The notes below the pieces were generated by a model. The model had not been told where the DNA came from. It was given only the letters and a program-made list of their open reading frames with translations, and did not search any database. From NCBI GenBank assembly GCA_964551735.1, contig CAZKEF010000048.1, positions 1-42,827 on the forward strand: a stretch of DNA of 42,827 nucleotides, written 5' to 3'. Every line of letters begins with the position of its first letter. Positions within the stretch are counted from its first letter, which is position 1. Source of the stretch: DAOUAT01 sp964551735 (lineage in GTDB: Bacteria; Chloroflexota; Anaerolineae; CG2-30-64-16). Position numbers and translations under genes: made by a program. Shown here piece by piece: positions 29,318 to 37,160 of this stretch.

Positions 29318-30544
29318 ATGGACACCCGAGAGACGCTGAACCTGTTGGCTGAGGCGGCTCGCTACGACGACTGCCGCATCTCGGCGCCCGATGCCGTCGC
29401 CGAAGGCCGCGGCTTCTTCGCGCCGGAAACCACCGCCGCGGCCGACCCGCGCGTGCTGCCCTGCGTTTCGCACCTCCACACCCCCGATGGCCAGCGCAAG
29501 GCCACCCTGAAGGTTCTTCAAACCAGCGCATGCCAGAACAACTGCAACTACTGCGCGTTTCGCGCCGGCCGCGACATCCGCCGCGCACACCTGACGCCCG
29601 ATGATCTGGCGCGCAGCTTTGACCTGATGTACCGCGCCGGCTTGGTCGAGAGCCTGTTCCTTAGCTCCGGTGTGATGGGCACGAACCACACCATGGATGA
29701 GATGCTGGCCACGGTCGAGCTGGTCCGGCTGAAATACGGCTTCCACGGCTACATCCACCTGAAGCTGCTGCCCGGTGTGCAGGCAGCCCACATCGAACAG
29801 GCCATCGCCCTGGCCGATCGGGTATCGGCCAACCTGGAAGCGCCGACGCCGGCCGCCCTGGCCGCGCTCGCGCCGCTTAAGGCCATGCCCGACCTGGTGG
29901 GGCCGTTGCGAACGGCTGCGACCATCCTCGGTAGGGGCGACCCTCCGTGGTCGCCCGATTCCATGCGGCCAGTGGGGCGAACGCAGAGGCTCGCCCCTAC
30001 ATGGGGCAACGGGCGTCTCGGCCTATCCACCCAGTTCGTCGTCGGCCCCGGGGGCGAAAGCGACCGCGAGCTGCTGGCGACCGCGCAGATGCTCTACCGC
30101 GATCTGCGGCTGACGCGGGCATACTACAGCGCGTTCTCACCAGTGCCAGGCACGCCGCTGGAAAAGGTCACCCCCACCGACCCGGCGCGTGAGTTCCGGC
30201 TCTACCAGGCCGATTGGCTGCTGCGTCTTTACGGCTTCAGCGCCGAGGAGCTGCCCTTCGGCCCCGATGGCCTGCTGCCGCACGATCTGGACCCCAAGGC
30301 GACCTGGGCCAGGCTGCACCCGGAGCGGTTCCCGGTGGAGGTCAACCGTGCGCCGGTGAACGATCTGCTGCGGGTGCCGGGGATCGGGCCGGCCTCGGCG
30401 CGGGCCATTGCAGCCGCGCGGCGGCAGGGCAATCTGTGTGAGATCGGCGATCTGCGTAAGCTGGGCGCCCGCGCCGACCGCGCCGCGCCCTACGTCACTT
30501 TGGCCGGCAAGCATCCGCCCTATCAGCCTCCGTTACCCCTCTAG
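29318..30544 (+). CDS. Putative DNA modification/repair radical SAM protein with HhH motif
   Basis: The 408-residue protein has a radical SAM core with cluster motif CQNNCNYC (cysteines 72, 76, 79; CX3CX2C) and a C-terminal helix-hairpin-helix (DLLRVPGIGPASARAIAAAR, about 348-367) for DNA binding. It matches the family TIGR03916, usually found with a uracil-DNA-glycosylase-like partner (TIGR03914); no such partner is in this window. ATG 29318 follows GGAGG and the transcription start near 29298. Residues about 205-228 come from an in-frame 70-bp GTAGGGGC repeat. Its promoter carries a LexA box, which independently supports a DNA-damage role. The reaction is unknown. Confidence 0.85.
   Translation: MDTRETLNLLAEAARYDDCRISAPDAVAEGRGFFAPETTAAADPRVLPCVSHLHTPDGQRKATLKVLQTSACQNNCNYCAFRAGRDIRRAHLTPDDLARSFDLMYRAGLVESLFLSSGVMGTNHTMDEMLATVELVRLKYGFHGYIHLKLLPGVQAAHIEQAIALADRVSANLEAPTPAALAALAPLKAMPDLVGPLRTAATILGRGDPPWSPDSMRPVGRTQRLAPTWGNGRLGLSTQFVVGPGGESDRELLATAQMLYRDLRLTRAYYSAFSPVPGTPLEKVTPTDPAREFRLYQADWLLRLYGFSAEELPFGPDGLLPHDLDPKATWARLHPERFPVEVNRAPVNDLLRVPGIGPASARAIAAARRQGNLCEIGDLRKLGARADRAAPYVTLAGKHPPYQPPLPL
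29931..30000. repeat. GTAGGGGCGA palindromic element inserted in frame
   Basis: The 70-bp element is bounded by GTAGGGGCGA (29931) and its exact complement TCGCCCCTAC (29991-30000). It has two inner hairpins (GGGCGACC/GGTCGCCC and GGGGCGA/TCGCCCC). It has the same termini as the elements at 42534-42651 and 42697-42800 but lies inside a coding sequence. Confidence 0.85.
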
Positions 30545-30761
30545 CGTGGATGCAGGGTTCCCCATCAGGATTATACATAGCGGGAGCGACCCTACCCTCA
30601 ACACGAGACCCTTCGCTGGCTTTTCGCCGTGACGCACTTTACGGGGCTGACCCGCTCAGGGTGACACTGAAAAGGAGCCCTGTTCATGCATTTGCGGTTC
30701 CCTCAATTCCTTGAGTTCCTGACAGTTCCCTCGTAGTGCCCGTGACTCCCCTCCCCCTCTT
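30545..30761. repeat. Intergenic region with degenerate repeat remnants
   Basis: No gene is seen. GAGACCCTTCGCTG (about 30606) and CGCTCAGGGTGACA (about 30652) are the two arms of an interrupted ACCCT/AGGGT inverted element. The rest is T- and C-rich with no further signal until the promoter at 30762. Confidence 0.4.
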
Positions 30762-30790
30762 TTGCATCTCTCCTTTCCTTGCGTTACACT
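30762..30790 (+). promoter_or_regulatory. Predicted promoter of the metallophosphoesterase gene, leaderless
   Basis: TTGCAT (30762-30767), 17 bp, TACACT (30785-30790). The ATG at 30799 lies eight bases downstream and has no ribosome site, which fits a leaderless or near-leaderless mRNA. Confidence 0.5.
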
Positions 30791-30798
30791 TCCACCCC

Positions 30799-31446
30799 AT
30801 GACACTTTATGCCCTGCTTTCCGATGTCCATGGCCGCAGTGATCGGCTGGTGCGCGTGCTGGCTGACGCCCGTGCGCAGTGCGCGGCGCGGGTGGTGGCC
30901 TTGGGCGATATCGCCGGCCAGCGGGCCTTCGAGATGCTGGAAGATGCCCGCGCTACATGCGTGTTCGGCAACTGGGAGTGCTCCGGGCTGCGCGGCCTGT
31001 CGCCACCTTACCGGGGGTGGGTGGGACGCTGGCCTGCTCAGGCGCGGCTCGACAGCTTTTGGGCCGCGCACGCGACCCCGGTCTGGCCCGTCGGCCTGGG
31101 TATCGTGGACGTGGTGGATTATCTCCGCCGGCAGCAAATCCATTGGACTGTCCTGTTCCCCTCGCTGCAGCGCTCCGAGGCAGCGCGTTGGGCCGCGTTC
31201 GCCGAGCTTGAGGCCGCGGATGTGCCGATCTTTTTTCACGGTCATACCCATGTCCAGGAAGCCTGGTGTTGGCCGGCCGGTGGCGCGCCCGCGCGGGTGG
31301 ATGGAGCCCAGGGCGAGCTGACTATCGCCGAGGGCGAACGGTGGCTGGTGGGCATCGGCAGCGTGGGCGACCCGCACGATGGGGGCGGCGCGTGCTACGC
31401 GTTGTACGACTCGGCCGATCGACGCGTGACCTGGCGGCGGGTGTAG
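30799..31446 (+). CDS. Calcineurin-like metallophosphoesterase (YfcE/diadenosine-phosphatase-like)
   Basis: The 215-residue protein has the five metal-site motifs in order: SDVHG (near residue 9), GDIAG (near 38), GNWE (in place of GNHE, near 57), then FFHGHTH (near 141), with a late GSVGDPHD. Size and the GSVG ending fit the YfcE-like phosphodiesterase/protein-phosphatase branch rather than SbcD. The tryptophan in place of histidine in GNHE removes a usual catalytic residue but occurs in relatives of the ApaH/PrpE type, as far as I recall. ATG 30799 is chosen because the predicted -10 lies just upstream. Confidence 0.82.
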   Translation: MTLYALLSDVHGRSDRLVRVLADARAQCAARVVALGDIAGQRAFEMLEDARATCVFGNWECSGLRGLSPPYRGWVGRWPAQARLDSFWAAHATPVWPVGLGIVDVVDYLRRQQIHWTVLFPSLQRSEAARWAAFAELEAADVPIFFHGHTHVQEAWCWPAGGAPARVDGAQGELTIAEGERWLVGIGSVGDPHDGGGACYALYDSADRRVTWRRV

Positions 31447-31461
31447 GATGGCAGGGAATTC

Positions 31462-31532
31462 ACCACCAAGACACGAAGACACCAAGCGAGAAACCAAAAA
31501 GACTTAGTGTCTTTGTGTCTTCGTGGTTTTCG
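31462..31532. repeat. Inverted AAGACAC repeat element
   Basis: ACCACCAAGACACGAAGACACC on the left (31462-31483, given in parts: ACCACCAAGACAC, GAAGACACC) and GTGTCTTTGTGTCTTCGTGG on the right form a long imperfect inverted repeat. Similar elements occur between genes in many bacteria. It is non-coding. Confidence 0.75.
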
Positions 31533-31551
31533 ACCTGTTTTCAGCTCCCAG

Positions 31552-31620
31552 CCGGTCACAGACCGGCGTCGCAGGCGATTAAAATCGCGTTTTGCCCCAA
31601 GACGGCGGTCGAAGACCGCC
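31552..31620. repeat. Three adjacent small hairpins
   Basis: CCGGT/ACCGG (31552-31566), GCGATT/AATCGC (31575-31588) and GGCGGTC/GACCGCC (31604-31620) follow one another directly before the nitrilase-type gene. They look like one compound dispersed repeat; a regulatory role cannot be excluded. Confidence 0.65.
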
Positions 31621-31643
31621 TGCGAGCGAAAGGTAAGACAAAC

Positions 31644-32438
31644 ATGTTCACCCTGGGCACAGTCCAATTCGCCCCGCGGCGCTACGACGTGGCGGCGAAC
31701 ATCGCGCAGGTGGCCGCGCTCCTTAACGGCGTGCGGGCCGATCTGCTGGTGCTGCCTGAGTTGGCGAACTCTGGCTACCTGTACGCATCCCCGGCCGAAC
31801 TGGCGCCGTATAGCGAACCGGGCGATGGTTCAGGCCCGTTCCTGGCCACACTGCGCGATCTGGCTGCGTCCACCGGTGGGGTCATTGTGACGGGGTTTGC
31901 GGAGCTGACGTCCGAGGGCCTCTACAACTCGGCCGCGGCGGTGAGCGCGGCCGGCGTGATCCAGGTCTACCGCAAGACGCACCTGTTCTTGGACGAAAAG
32001 GCGCTGTTCCGACCGGGCGACACCGGCTTCCGCACCTTCGAGCACGCAGGCGCGCGGATCGGCATGATGATCTGCTTTGACTGGTACTTCCCCGAATCGG
32101 CCCGGACATTAGCGCTGCGGGGCGCGCAGATCATCGCGCACCCGTCGAACCTGGTGCTGCCCCACTGCCAGGCCGCCATGGTCACCCGCTGCCTGGAGAA
32201 CCGCGTCTTCGCCGTGACCACCAACCGTTACGGCACAGAGGCGCTGCCTGATGGCCGTTCGTTGACCTTCACCGGCGCATCCCAAGTCATGGACGCGCGA
32301 GGCAACCGGCTGTGTCAGGCGCCGGTTGCGGGGGACGCCGTGCTGGCCGCCGGGATCGATCCCACCCTGGGCGACGACAAGCGCGTGACCGCGCGCAATG
32401 ACCTTTTTGCCGACCGCCGGCCCGAGTTTTACGCTTGA
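31644..32438 (+). CDS. Carbon-nitrogen hydrolase (nitrilase superfamily)
   Basis: The 264-residue amidohydrolase has the Glu-Lys-Cys triad: LPELANSGY (Glu near 33), YRKTHLF (Lys near 112) and MICFDWYFPE (Cys near 146). Members hydrolyse amides or carbamoyl groups, such as N-carbamoylputrescine, omega-amides or N-carbamoyl amino acids; the substrate is not evident. ATG 31644 follows AAAGGTAA. Two repeat elements fill the gap to the gene before it, so it likely has its own transcript start or depends on read-through. Confidence 0.88.
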   Translation: MFTLGTVQFAPRRYDVAANIAQVAALLNGVRADLLVLPELANSGYLYASPAELAPYSEPGDGSGPFLATLRDLAASTGGVIVTGFAELTSEGLYNSAAAVSAAGVIQVYRKTHLFLDEKALFRPGDTGFRTFEHAGARIGMMICFDWYFPESARTLALRGAQIIAHPSNLVLPHCQAAMVTRCLENRVFAVTTNRYGTEALPDGRSLTFTGASQVMDARGNRLCQAPVAGDAVLAAGIDPTLGDDKRVTARNDLFADRRPEFYA

Positions 32439-32534
32439 TACGTGGTATCAGTACCTTTCTGGTATCGAGGCTGTGCGAAGCCTTATTTGGGATTCACCGG
32501 TCATTCGCATCTTCGCAGCGTTTACGGTTTCATC

Positions 32535-33419
32535 ATGGACATGACATTTCGTCTCGCCACCCCCGCGGATAAGCCGCGCATCCTGGAAATCGCCGCCCAG
32601 GTGTGGGAGGGCGACGACTACGTGCCCGACGTGATTGACGACTGGCTGGCATTGGGATCTGCTGCCCTTATTGCAGCTTGTGTCGGCGATACCCTCGTCG
32701 CCTTTGGCCGCTACGACCGGATCCTCCCCGACTATGTCTGGCTGGAAGGGCTGCGCACCGACCCTGCGTGGCAAGGCCGCGGCATCGCCAAAGCGCTGAC
32801 CACCCACATGCTGGCGCGGGCGCACGCCGACGGCGCTTATCGGATCGGGCTGTCCACCTATCTGGATAACCTGGCTTCGCAGCGAACAGTCGAAAGCCAC
32901 GGCTTCAAACGTACAGCCGAATTCGTCTACCTGGAGGCCCGCGCTGATGCCCCTGCGCGCGGCCAGGCGCAACCGTCGGCAACCGCGGTCGAAATGGCGG
33001 CCGCCGAGGCGGCCGAGTTTATCGCTCGGTCGGCCAGCATGGCGTTGGGCCGCGGCTTCCTGCCACAAGGGTGGCGTTTCCATCCATTCACCCACAACCC
33101 GCAGAAGGCGCTGGCCGCGATGGCGCATCTGCTGGGGATCCGGCGTGGCGGGCAGTTGGCCGCACTGCTCTGCCTGGGCAAGCCGGTGCACGGCCCGCAG
33201 GTAGTCAGCATCGGTTTCTTGGAAGGGGAGCCGGACGACATGATCGAGCTGGCGCGCCATGCGCTGCACCTGGCTGCCGCGGCCCGCTGTGTCGAGGCGA
33301 TGGCGCCGCGGCAAGGAGAGGCCGCCGCACCAGCGCTGGCTGTGTTGCAGCACCTGGGGTTCACCGTCTGGAACGATGGCGCGGCAGATGTGTTTGTTTA
33401 TGAGCGCCAGTTAACGTGA
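32535..33419 (+). CDS. GNAT acetyltransferase with two GNAT-like halves
   Basis: The 294-residue protein has an N-terminal GNAT domain (about 1-140) with acetyl-CoA motif WQGRGIAKALTTHML and a typical LASQRTVESHGF end. A second half of similar size (about 150-290) lacks a clear acetyl-CoA loop and is probably a degenerate GNAT fold. The substrate is unknown. The start may be ATG 32535 or ATG 32541; no ribosome site is clear. It shares direction with the amidohydrolase gene 96 bp upstream. Confidence 0.78.
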   Translation: MDMTFRLATPADKPRILEIAAQVWEGDDYVPDVIDDWLALGSAALIAACVGDTLVAFGRYDRILPDYVWLEGLRTDPAWQGRGIAKALTTHMLARAHADGAYRIGLSTYLDNLASQRTVESHGFKRTAEFVYLEARADAPARGQAQPSATAVEMAAAEAAEFIARSASMALGRGFLPQGWRFHPFTHNPQKALAAMAHLLGIRRGGQLAALLCLGKPVHGPQVVSIGFLEGEPDDMIELARHALHLAAAARCVEAMAPRQGEAAAPALAVLQHLGFTVWNDGAADVFVYERQLT

Positions 33420-33474
33420 ACAGGCCGAGTGGCATCTGGAATCCTCCGATTCCCGCAAATTCATCGCAAAATGG

Positions 33475-33817
33475 GTGGTGATTACCCATAAGTCTCCCTG
33501 GGCCTGGCGAAGGGATGATAGCCGGCGTAGCGAATCGGGGCAACGGCCACCAAGACCGCGCTGATGCCGGCGAGCAAGATGTAGGGCCCGTTGGCATCAG
33601 CGCGCAGGCCGAGCTTGCCCCCCAGGCGACGCAACCAAAAGACGGCTTGTCGGGGCCAAGTGTGGTCGATATAGTAGACAAAGAGGGCTGCGAGTAACAC
33701 CAACACAAAGACGCGACGCATGCGTTCGACGGTTTGGGCGCGCATGTCTTCGACGTCGAGGCCCTGTTCTTGATCGAAGCGGTAGGTGTGTTCGATAGAC
33801 TTGTGGGTAATCACCAC
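33475..33817. mobile_element. 343-bp element with 20-bp inverted ends and transposase remnant
   Basis: GTGGTGATTACCCATAAGTC (33475-33494) and the complement of GTGGTGATTACCCACAAGTC (33798-33817) are inverted repeats matching at 19 of 20 bases. The DNA between encodes the C-terminal part of a DDE-type transposase on the minus strand. The -35 of the fdhD promoter begins two bases beyond the right end. Confidence 0.65.
33482..33817 (-). pseudogene. Transposase C-terminal remnant
   Basis: The 111-codon reading frame contains SIEHTYRFDQEQGLDVEDMR followed by RMRRVFVLVLLAALFVYYI (two separate motifs). This resembles the last part of IS4-like transposases, where RIE..YRF.KQ..G.ED.R carries the catalytic glutamate. 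The N-terminal domain and the two catalytic aspartates are absent, so it cannot be an active transposase. Both ends of the frame fall inside the inverted repeats. Assignment is by motif memory and is moderately sure. Confidence 0.6.
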
Positions 33818-33818
33818 T

Positions 33819-33847
33819 TTGCACCTCTTGCAGCTTGGCGTTATAAT
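33819..33847 (+). promoter_or_regulatory. Promoter of fdhD
   Basis: TTGCAC (33819-33824), 17 bp, perfect TATAAT (33842-33847). The start site near 33854 gives a 20-nt leader with GAGG before the ATG at 33874. Confidence 0.65.
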
Positions 33848-33873
33848 GGCGTAGCTTTTTGTGAGGGAAACGC

Positions 33874-34671
33874 ATGGGTGTCAGCCAGCAAGTGGCGTAC
33901 CACCGCTTTGAGAATGGGCGTGGCCAATCTGTGGACGGCGCAGTGGTGAGCGAGGCGCTGGTGCGGCTACACGTCAATGGCCGCGAGTTGGCGATGCTCA
34001 TGTGCACCCCAGAAGCGTTGGATAGCCTGGCCCTCGGTTTTCTGGCCAGCGAGGGGTTCATCCGGAGCCTGGACGACGTGCGCAAGGTGGTGGTTTGTCC
34101 CAGCGGCGCGTGCGTGGAGGTGTGGCTGCGCGATGCGTTGTTCGAGCCACCGACCACGCGAACCATCACCAGCGGTTGCGGCGGCGGGATCACTTTTGCG
34201 GACCTGACAACCGCGGCGACGCCACTGGTGGCGGATCTTCAGGTCTCGCCCCGGCAGCTTGGCCGGTTGATGGCGAAGTTGTTGGCTGGACAACAGACAA
34301 GAGGTATTCACACCTCGGCGTTGGCTGAGGGTGAAGATCTGCTGATGGTTGTGGAGGATGTGGGAAGGCACAATACCATTGACAAGTTGTGGGGGCGTTG
34401 TCTGCAATCCGGCGTCAACCCGGCGGGCCGCATTTTGTTGAGCGCGGGGCGGATCAGTTCCGAGATGCTTAACAAGGCGGCGCGGATGGGCGTCCCGGTT
34501 GTGGTGAGCCGCACGTCACCCACCAGCTTATCCGTGGCGTTGGCCGAGGCATGGAACGTGACATTGGTCGGCTATGTGCGTCGCGATAGCCTGAATGTGT
34601 ACACCGGTGGGGCGCGCATCGTGGAGGATGACGGCCCTGACGCATTGGCTGCGGCGCCTGCGCTGCCGTGA
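33874..34671 (+). CDS. fdhD: FdhD-type sulfurtransferase for formate dehydrogenase
   Basis: The 265-residue protein matches FdhD, which carries sulfur from IscS to the molybdenum/tungsten bis-MGD cofactor of formate dehydrogenases. Motifs include LALGFLASEGFI, EDVGRHNTIDK, LSAGRISSEMLNKAARMG (split as LSAGR, ISSEML) and SRTSPTSLSVALAE. The sulfur-carrying loop reads TSGCGGG: the first cysteine (102) is kept but the second of the usual CxxC pair is glycine 105. No formate dehydrogenase gene is in the window. It starts at ATG 33874 behind a strong promoter; the DinB-like gene follows 29 bp after it. Confidence 0.93.
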   Translation: MGVSQQVAYHRFENGRGQSVDGAVVSEALVRLHVNGRELAMLMCTPEALDSLALGFLASEGFIRSLDDVRKVVVCPSGACVEVWLRDALFEPPTTRTITSGCGGGITFADLTTAATPLVADLQVSPRQLGRLMAKLLAGQQTRGIHTSALAEGEDLLMVVEDVGRHNTIDKLWGRCLQSGVNPAGRILLSAGRISSEMLNKAARMGVPVVVSRTSPTSLSVALAEAWNVTLVGYVRRDSLNVYTGGARIVEDDGPDALAAAPALP

Positions 34672-34700
34672 TGGCAGATGAAAAGGGGAGGCGAAAATCG

Positions 34701-35186
34701 ATGCATACTCGTGATGAGGCCTGGGCTGCGTTGGATCGTAGCTTCAAGACATTGATGGATTGTTTGGGGCAATTGACCGAGGAGGAGCTCACTGCTGCGC
34801 CGGCCGTGGGCAAGTGGACGGTCAAGGATGTAGTGGCGCACATTTGGTCGTGGATAGATGAAGCTGTGCTGACTGCCAAGGCGTGGCAGGATCGCCGGCC
34901 CTGGCAGGAAGGCGTGAGCTACAATGATGCCTGGAATGAACAGCAAGCGCTTGACCGCTCGGCCTTGCCCCTGATTACCGTGGTGGATGGCCTGACCGGA
35001 GCCCATCGCCGGTTCATGCACATGTTGGATCTGCTTGAGGATGATGCCCTGGCCGCAGTCGGCAAGGCGCCGTGGGGCGAAGAGATGCCCCTGGTCTCGT
35101 TTTTTGTCAGCATGGCGGAGCACTACATCGAACATGCCAAGGATTTGAAGCCTTACCAGGAGCATTGCCTGGAAGGCTGCGACTGA
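34701..35186 (+). CDS. DinB/ClbS-like four-helix bundle protein
   Basis: The 161-residue protein resembles DinB-superfamily bundles of the ClbS/DfsB or maleylpyruvate-isomerase-like type. WTVKDVVAHIWSW, HRRFMHML and MAEHYIEHAKDLK supply three histidine-containing helices, the usual metal site. Members include thiol-dependent transferases and, for ClbS, a colibactin resistance hydrolase; function here is unknown. ATG 34701 is preferred because GGGGAGG lies 10 nt upstream; two earlier ATGs overlap the end of fdhD. A terminator follows 35 bp after the stop. Confidence 0.8.
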   Translation: MHTRDEAWAALDRSFKTLMDCLGQLTEEELTAAPAVGKWTVKDVVAHIWSWIDEAVLTAKAWQDRRPWQEGVSYNDAWNEQQALDRSALPLITVVDGLTGAHRRFMHMLDLLEDDALAAVGKAPWGEEMPLVSFFVSMAEHYIEHAKDLKPYQEHCLEGCD

Positions 35187-35220
35187 CCTCGTTTTCCCCT
35201 GCGCTCTTCTTATTTCGCCC

Positions 35221-35255
35221 GCATAGCCGGCCGCCCAGGCCGGTTATGCTTTTTC
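35221..35255 (+). terminator. Intrinsic terminator after the fdhD - DinB-like pair
   Basis: GCATAGCCGGCC (35221-35232) pairs with GGCCGGTTATGC (35238-35249) apart from one mismatch or wobble, loop of five, followed by six T. Confidence 0.9.
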
Positions 35256-35363
35256 TGAGCCTGCGTCGTTTACAAATCTGGACTGAGAATCCAGTTACAG
35301 ACAGCCAACGCATCGTGTGGAATACTTGTGTCATATCTGTAATCCATTTCTGAAGGAGCCAGT

Positions 35364-36923
35364 ATGAAGAAACCGTTTGCCAACGAACCACTTACCGATT
35401 TCAGCCAGCCTGCTAACGTCGATGCGTTTCATACCGCTCTGGAAAAGGTGCGCGTCCAGCTCGGCCGAACCTACCCGCTGATCATCGGCGGCGAAAAGAT
35501 CTTCACCGAAGAGACCTTTGCCTCCACCAACCCGGCCAGGCCGGCCGAGATTATCGGCCGGGTGAGCAAGGCCACACCGGAGCTGGCCGATCGGGCCGTA
35601 CGGGCCGCGGCTACGGCGTTTGAGAGCTGGCGCCGGGTGCCTGCCGCCGAGCGGGCTCGCTATCTGTTCTCCGCGGCCAAGATCATGCGCCAGCGCAAGC
35701 ACGAGTTCAGCGCGCTGATGGTGCTGGAGGCGGGCAAGACCTGGGTCGAGGCGGACGCGGACACGGCCGAGGCCATTGACTTCATGGAGTTCTACGGCCG
35801 CGAGATGCTGCGGCTGTGCTGCCCGCTGCCCACGCTGCCCGAGCCGGCCCACGAGACCGAGCTGCGCTACATTCCGCTGGGGGTCGGCGTGGTAATCCCG
35901 CCGTGGAACTTCCCCAACGCTATTATGACCGGCATGACCACGGCGGCCATTGTATCGGGCAACACTGCCGTCCTTAAGCCTGCCAGCGCCACCCCGGTCA
36001 TCGCAGCGTGGCTGGCCGAGCTGCTGACCGACGAGCTGCACCTGCCGCCCGGCGTCCTCAACTTCGTGCCCGGCCCCGGCGGCGCGGTGGGCGACGTGCT
36101 GGTGGATCATCCGCTCACCCGTTTCATCGCGTTCACCGGCAGCAAGGAGATCGGCCTGCGCATCAACCAGCGCGCGGCCGCGGTGCATCCCGGCCAGAAG
36201 TGGCTGAAGCGGGCCGTGCTGGAGATGGGCGGCAAGGACGCGATCCTGGTTGATGAGACCGCCGACCTGGATGAGGCGGCCGCGGGCATCGTGTCGGCCG
36301 CGTTCGGCTTCCAGGGCCAGAAGTGCTCAGCCTGCTCCCGCGCGATCATCGTGGCGAGCGTTTACGATGCGGTGCTGGCGAAGATCATCGAGCGCACCAA
36401 CGCGCTCACTGTGGGCAACCCGGCGCTGGGCCCCGAGATGGATATGGGGCCGGTGATTGACGCCGCGGCGCTGGCGAAGCACCTGGAGTACATCGAGATC
36501 GGCAAGGGGGAGGGGCGCCTGGTGGCGGGCGGTGAGGCCATCGCCAACCGGGCGGGCGGCTACTACTTGCAGCCCACCGTGTTCGCCGACGTCCCGCCGG
36601 ACGCCCGGCTGGCCCAGGAGGAGATCTTTGGCCCCGTGCTCGCGGTGATCAAGGCACGGGACTTCGAGGACGGACTGGCCATCGCTAACAACACCGAGTA
36701 CGGGTTGACCGGCAGCATTTACTCCATGCGCCGCGACCGGCTGGAGCACGCCCGCGAGGAGTTCCACTGCGGCAACCTGTACCTGAACCGCAAGTGCACC
36801 CACGCCCTGGTCGGCGTGCACCCCTTCGGCGGCTTCAACATGAGCGGCACCGACTCCAAGGCCGGCGGCAGCGATTACCTGCTGCTGTTCACCCAGGCCA
36901 AGGTGATCAGCGAGCGGGTGTAA
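35364..36923 (+). CDS. pruA: L-glutamate gamma-semialdehyde (1-pyrroline-5-carboxylate) dehydrogenase
   Basis: The 519-residue aldehyde dehydrogenase has PWNFPNAIMTGM, FTGSKEIGLRI, the general-base glutamate in LEMGGKDAILVD and the catalytic cysteine in GQKCSACSR (residues about 317-320). The SACSR context and the ending SGTDSKAGGSDYLLLFTQ are typical of P5C dehydrogenases of the RocA/PruA single-function type. It oxidises glutamate semialdehyde to glutamate with NAD in proline and arginine breakdown. The ATG 35364 has AAGGAG at good spacing. No proline dehydrogenase is present nearby, and it has its own terminator-bounded region upstream. Confidence 0.95.
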   Translation: MKKPFANEPLTDFSQPANVDAFHTALEKVRVQLGRTYPLIIGGEKIFTEETFASTNPARPAEIIGRVSKATPELADRAVRAAATAFESWRRVPAAERARYLFSAAKIMRQRKHEFSALMVLEAGKTWVEADADTAEAIDFMEFYGREMLRLCCPLPTLPEPAHETELRYIPLGVGVVIPPWNFPNAIMTGMTTAAIVSGNTAVLKPASATPVIAAWLAELLTDELHLPPGVLNFVPGPGGAVGDVLVDHPLTRFIAFTGSKEIGLRINQRAAAVHPGQKWLKRAVLEMGGKDAILVDETADLDEAAAGIVSAAFGFQGQKCSACSRAIIVASVYDAVLAKIIERTNALTVGNPALGPEMDMGPVIDAAALAKHLEYIEIGKGEGRLVAGGEAIANRAGGYYLQPTVFADVPPDARLAQEEIFGPVLAVIKARDFEDGLAIANNTEYGLTGSIYSMRRDRLEHAREEFHCGNLYLNRKCTHALVGVHPFGGFNMSGTDSKAGGSDYLLLFTQAKVISERV

Positions 36924-36957
36924 GTTGCGCTGGGCCTCCCGGCTGTTAGCAGAGCCA

Positions 36958-37032
36958 GGACGCGGACGAGCGCGGACAGGCGCGGATATGTTCACCATAG
37001 TGAGCGGGTATCCGCGTCCATCCGCGCTCGTG
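36958..37032. repeat. GCGGAC-type inverted repeat
   Basis: GGACGCGGACGAGCGCGGAC, then AGGCGCGGATA on the left, and TATCCGCGTCC, ATCCGCGCTCGTGCC on the right form an imperfect inverted repeat. It shares its units with 16727-16786. It lies between pruA and the next promoter. Confidence 0.75.
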
Positions 37033-37089
37033 CCCGAAATTGCGGGGCATGCTATCCGCGTCCGATCAGCAATATTGTAGATCGCGCAA

Positions 37090-37119
37090 TTGGCGTCCCG
37101 CGCGCATTCCCCGTATAAT
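37090..37119 (+). promoter_or_regulatory. Promoter of the ATP-grasp / alpha-E / transglutaminase operon
   Basis: TTGGCG (37090-37095), 18 bp, perfect TATAAT (37114-37119). Transcription would begin near 37126, 35 nt before the first ATG. Confidence 0.6.
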
Positions 37120-37160
37120 GCGGCCACACATGGGATCTCTCTTGTCCCGGAGCCCCAGCC

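Noticed and set aside
30799..31446. SbcD partner of SbcC
   Set aside because: At 215 residues with GNWE and a GSVG ending it fits small YfcE/PrpE-like phosphoesterases; SbcD is longer and has a capping domain.
31266..31643. N-terminal extension of the amidohydrolase
   Set aside because: The in-frame extension runs through the preceding gene and two palindromic repeats; homology and a ribosome site place the start at 31644.
32226..32236. CGTTACGG octamer as a further regulator site
   Set aside because: A single copy in the middle of the amidohydrolase coding sequence with no promoter beside it; chance match.
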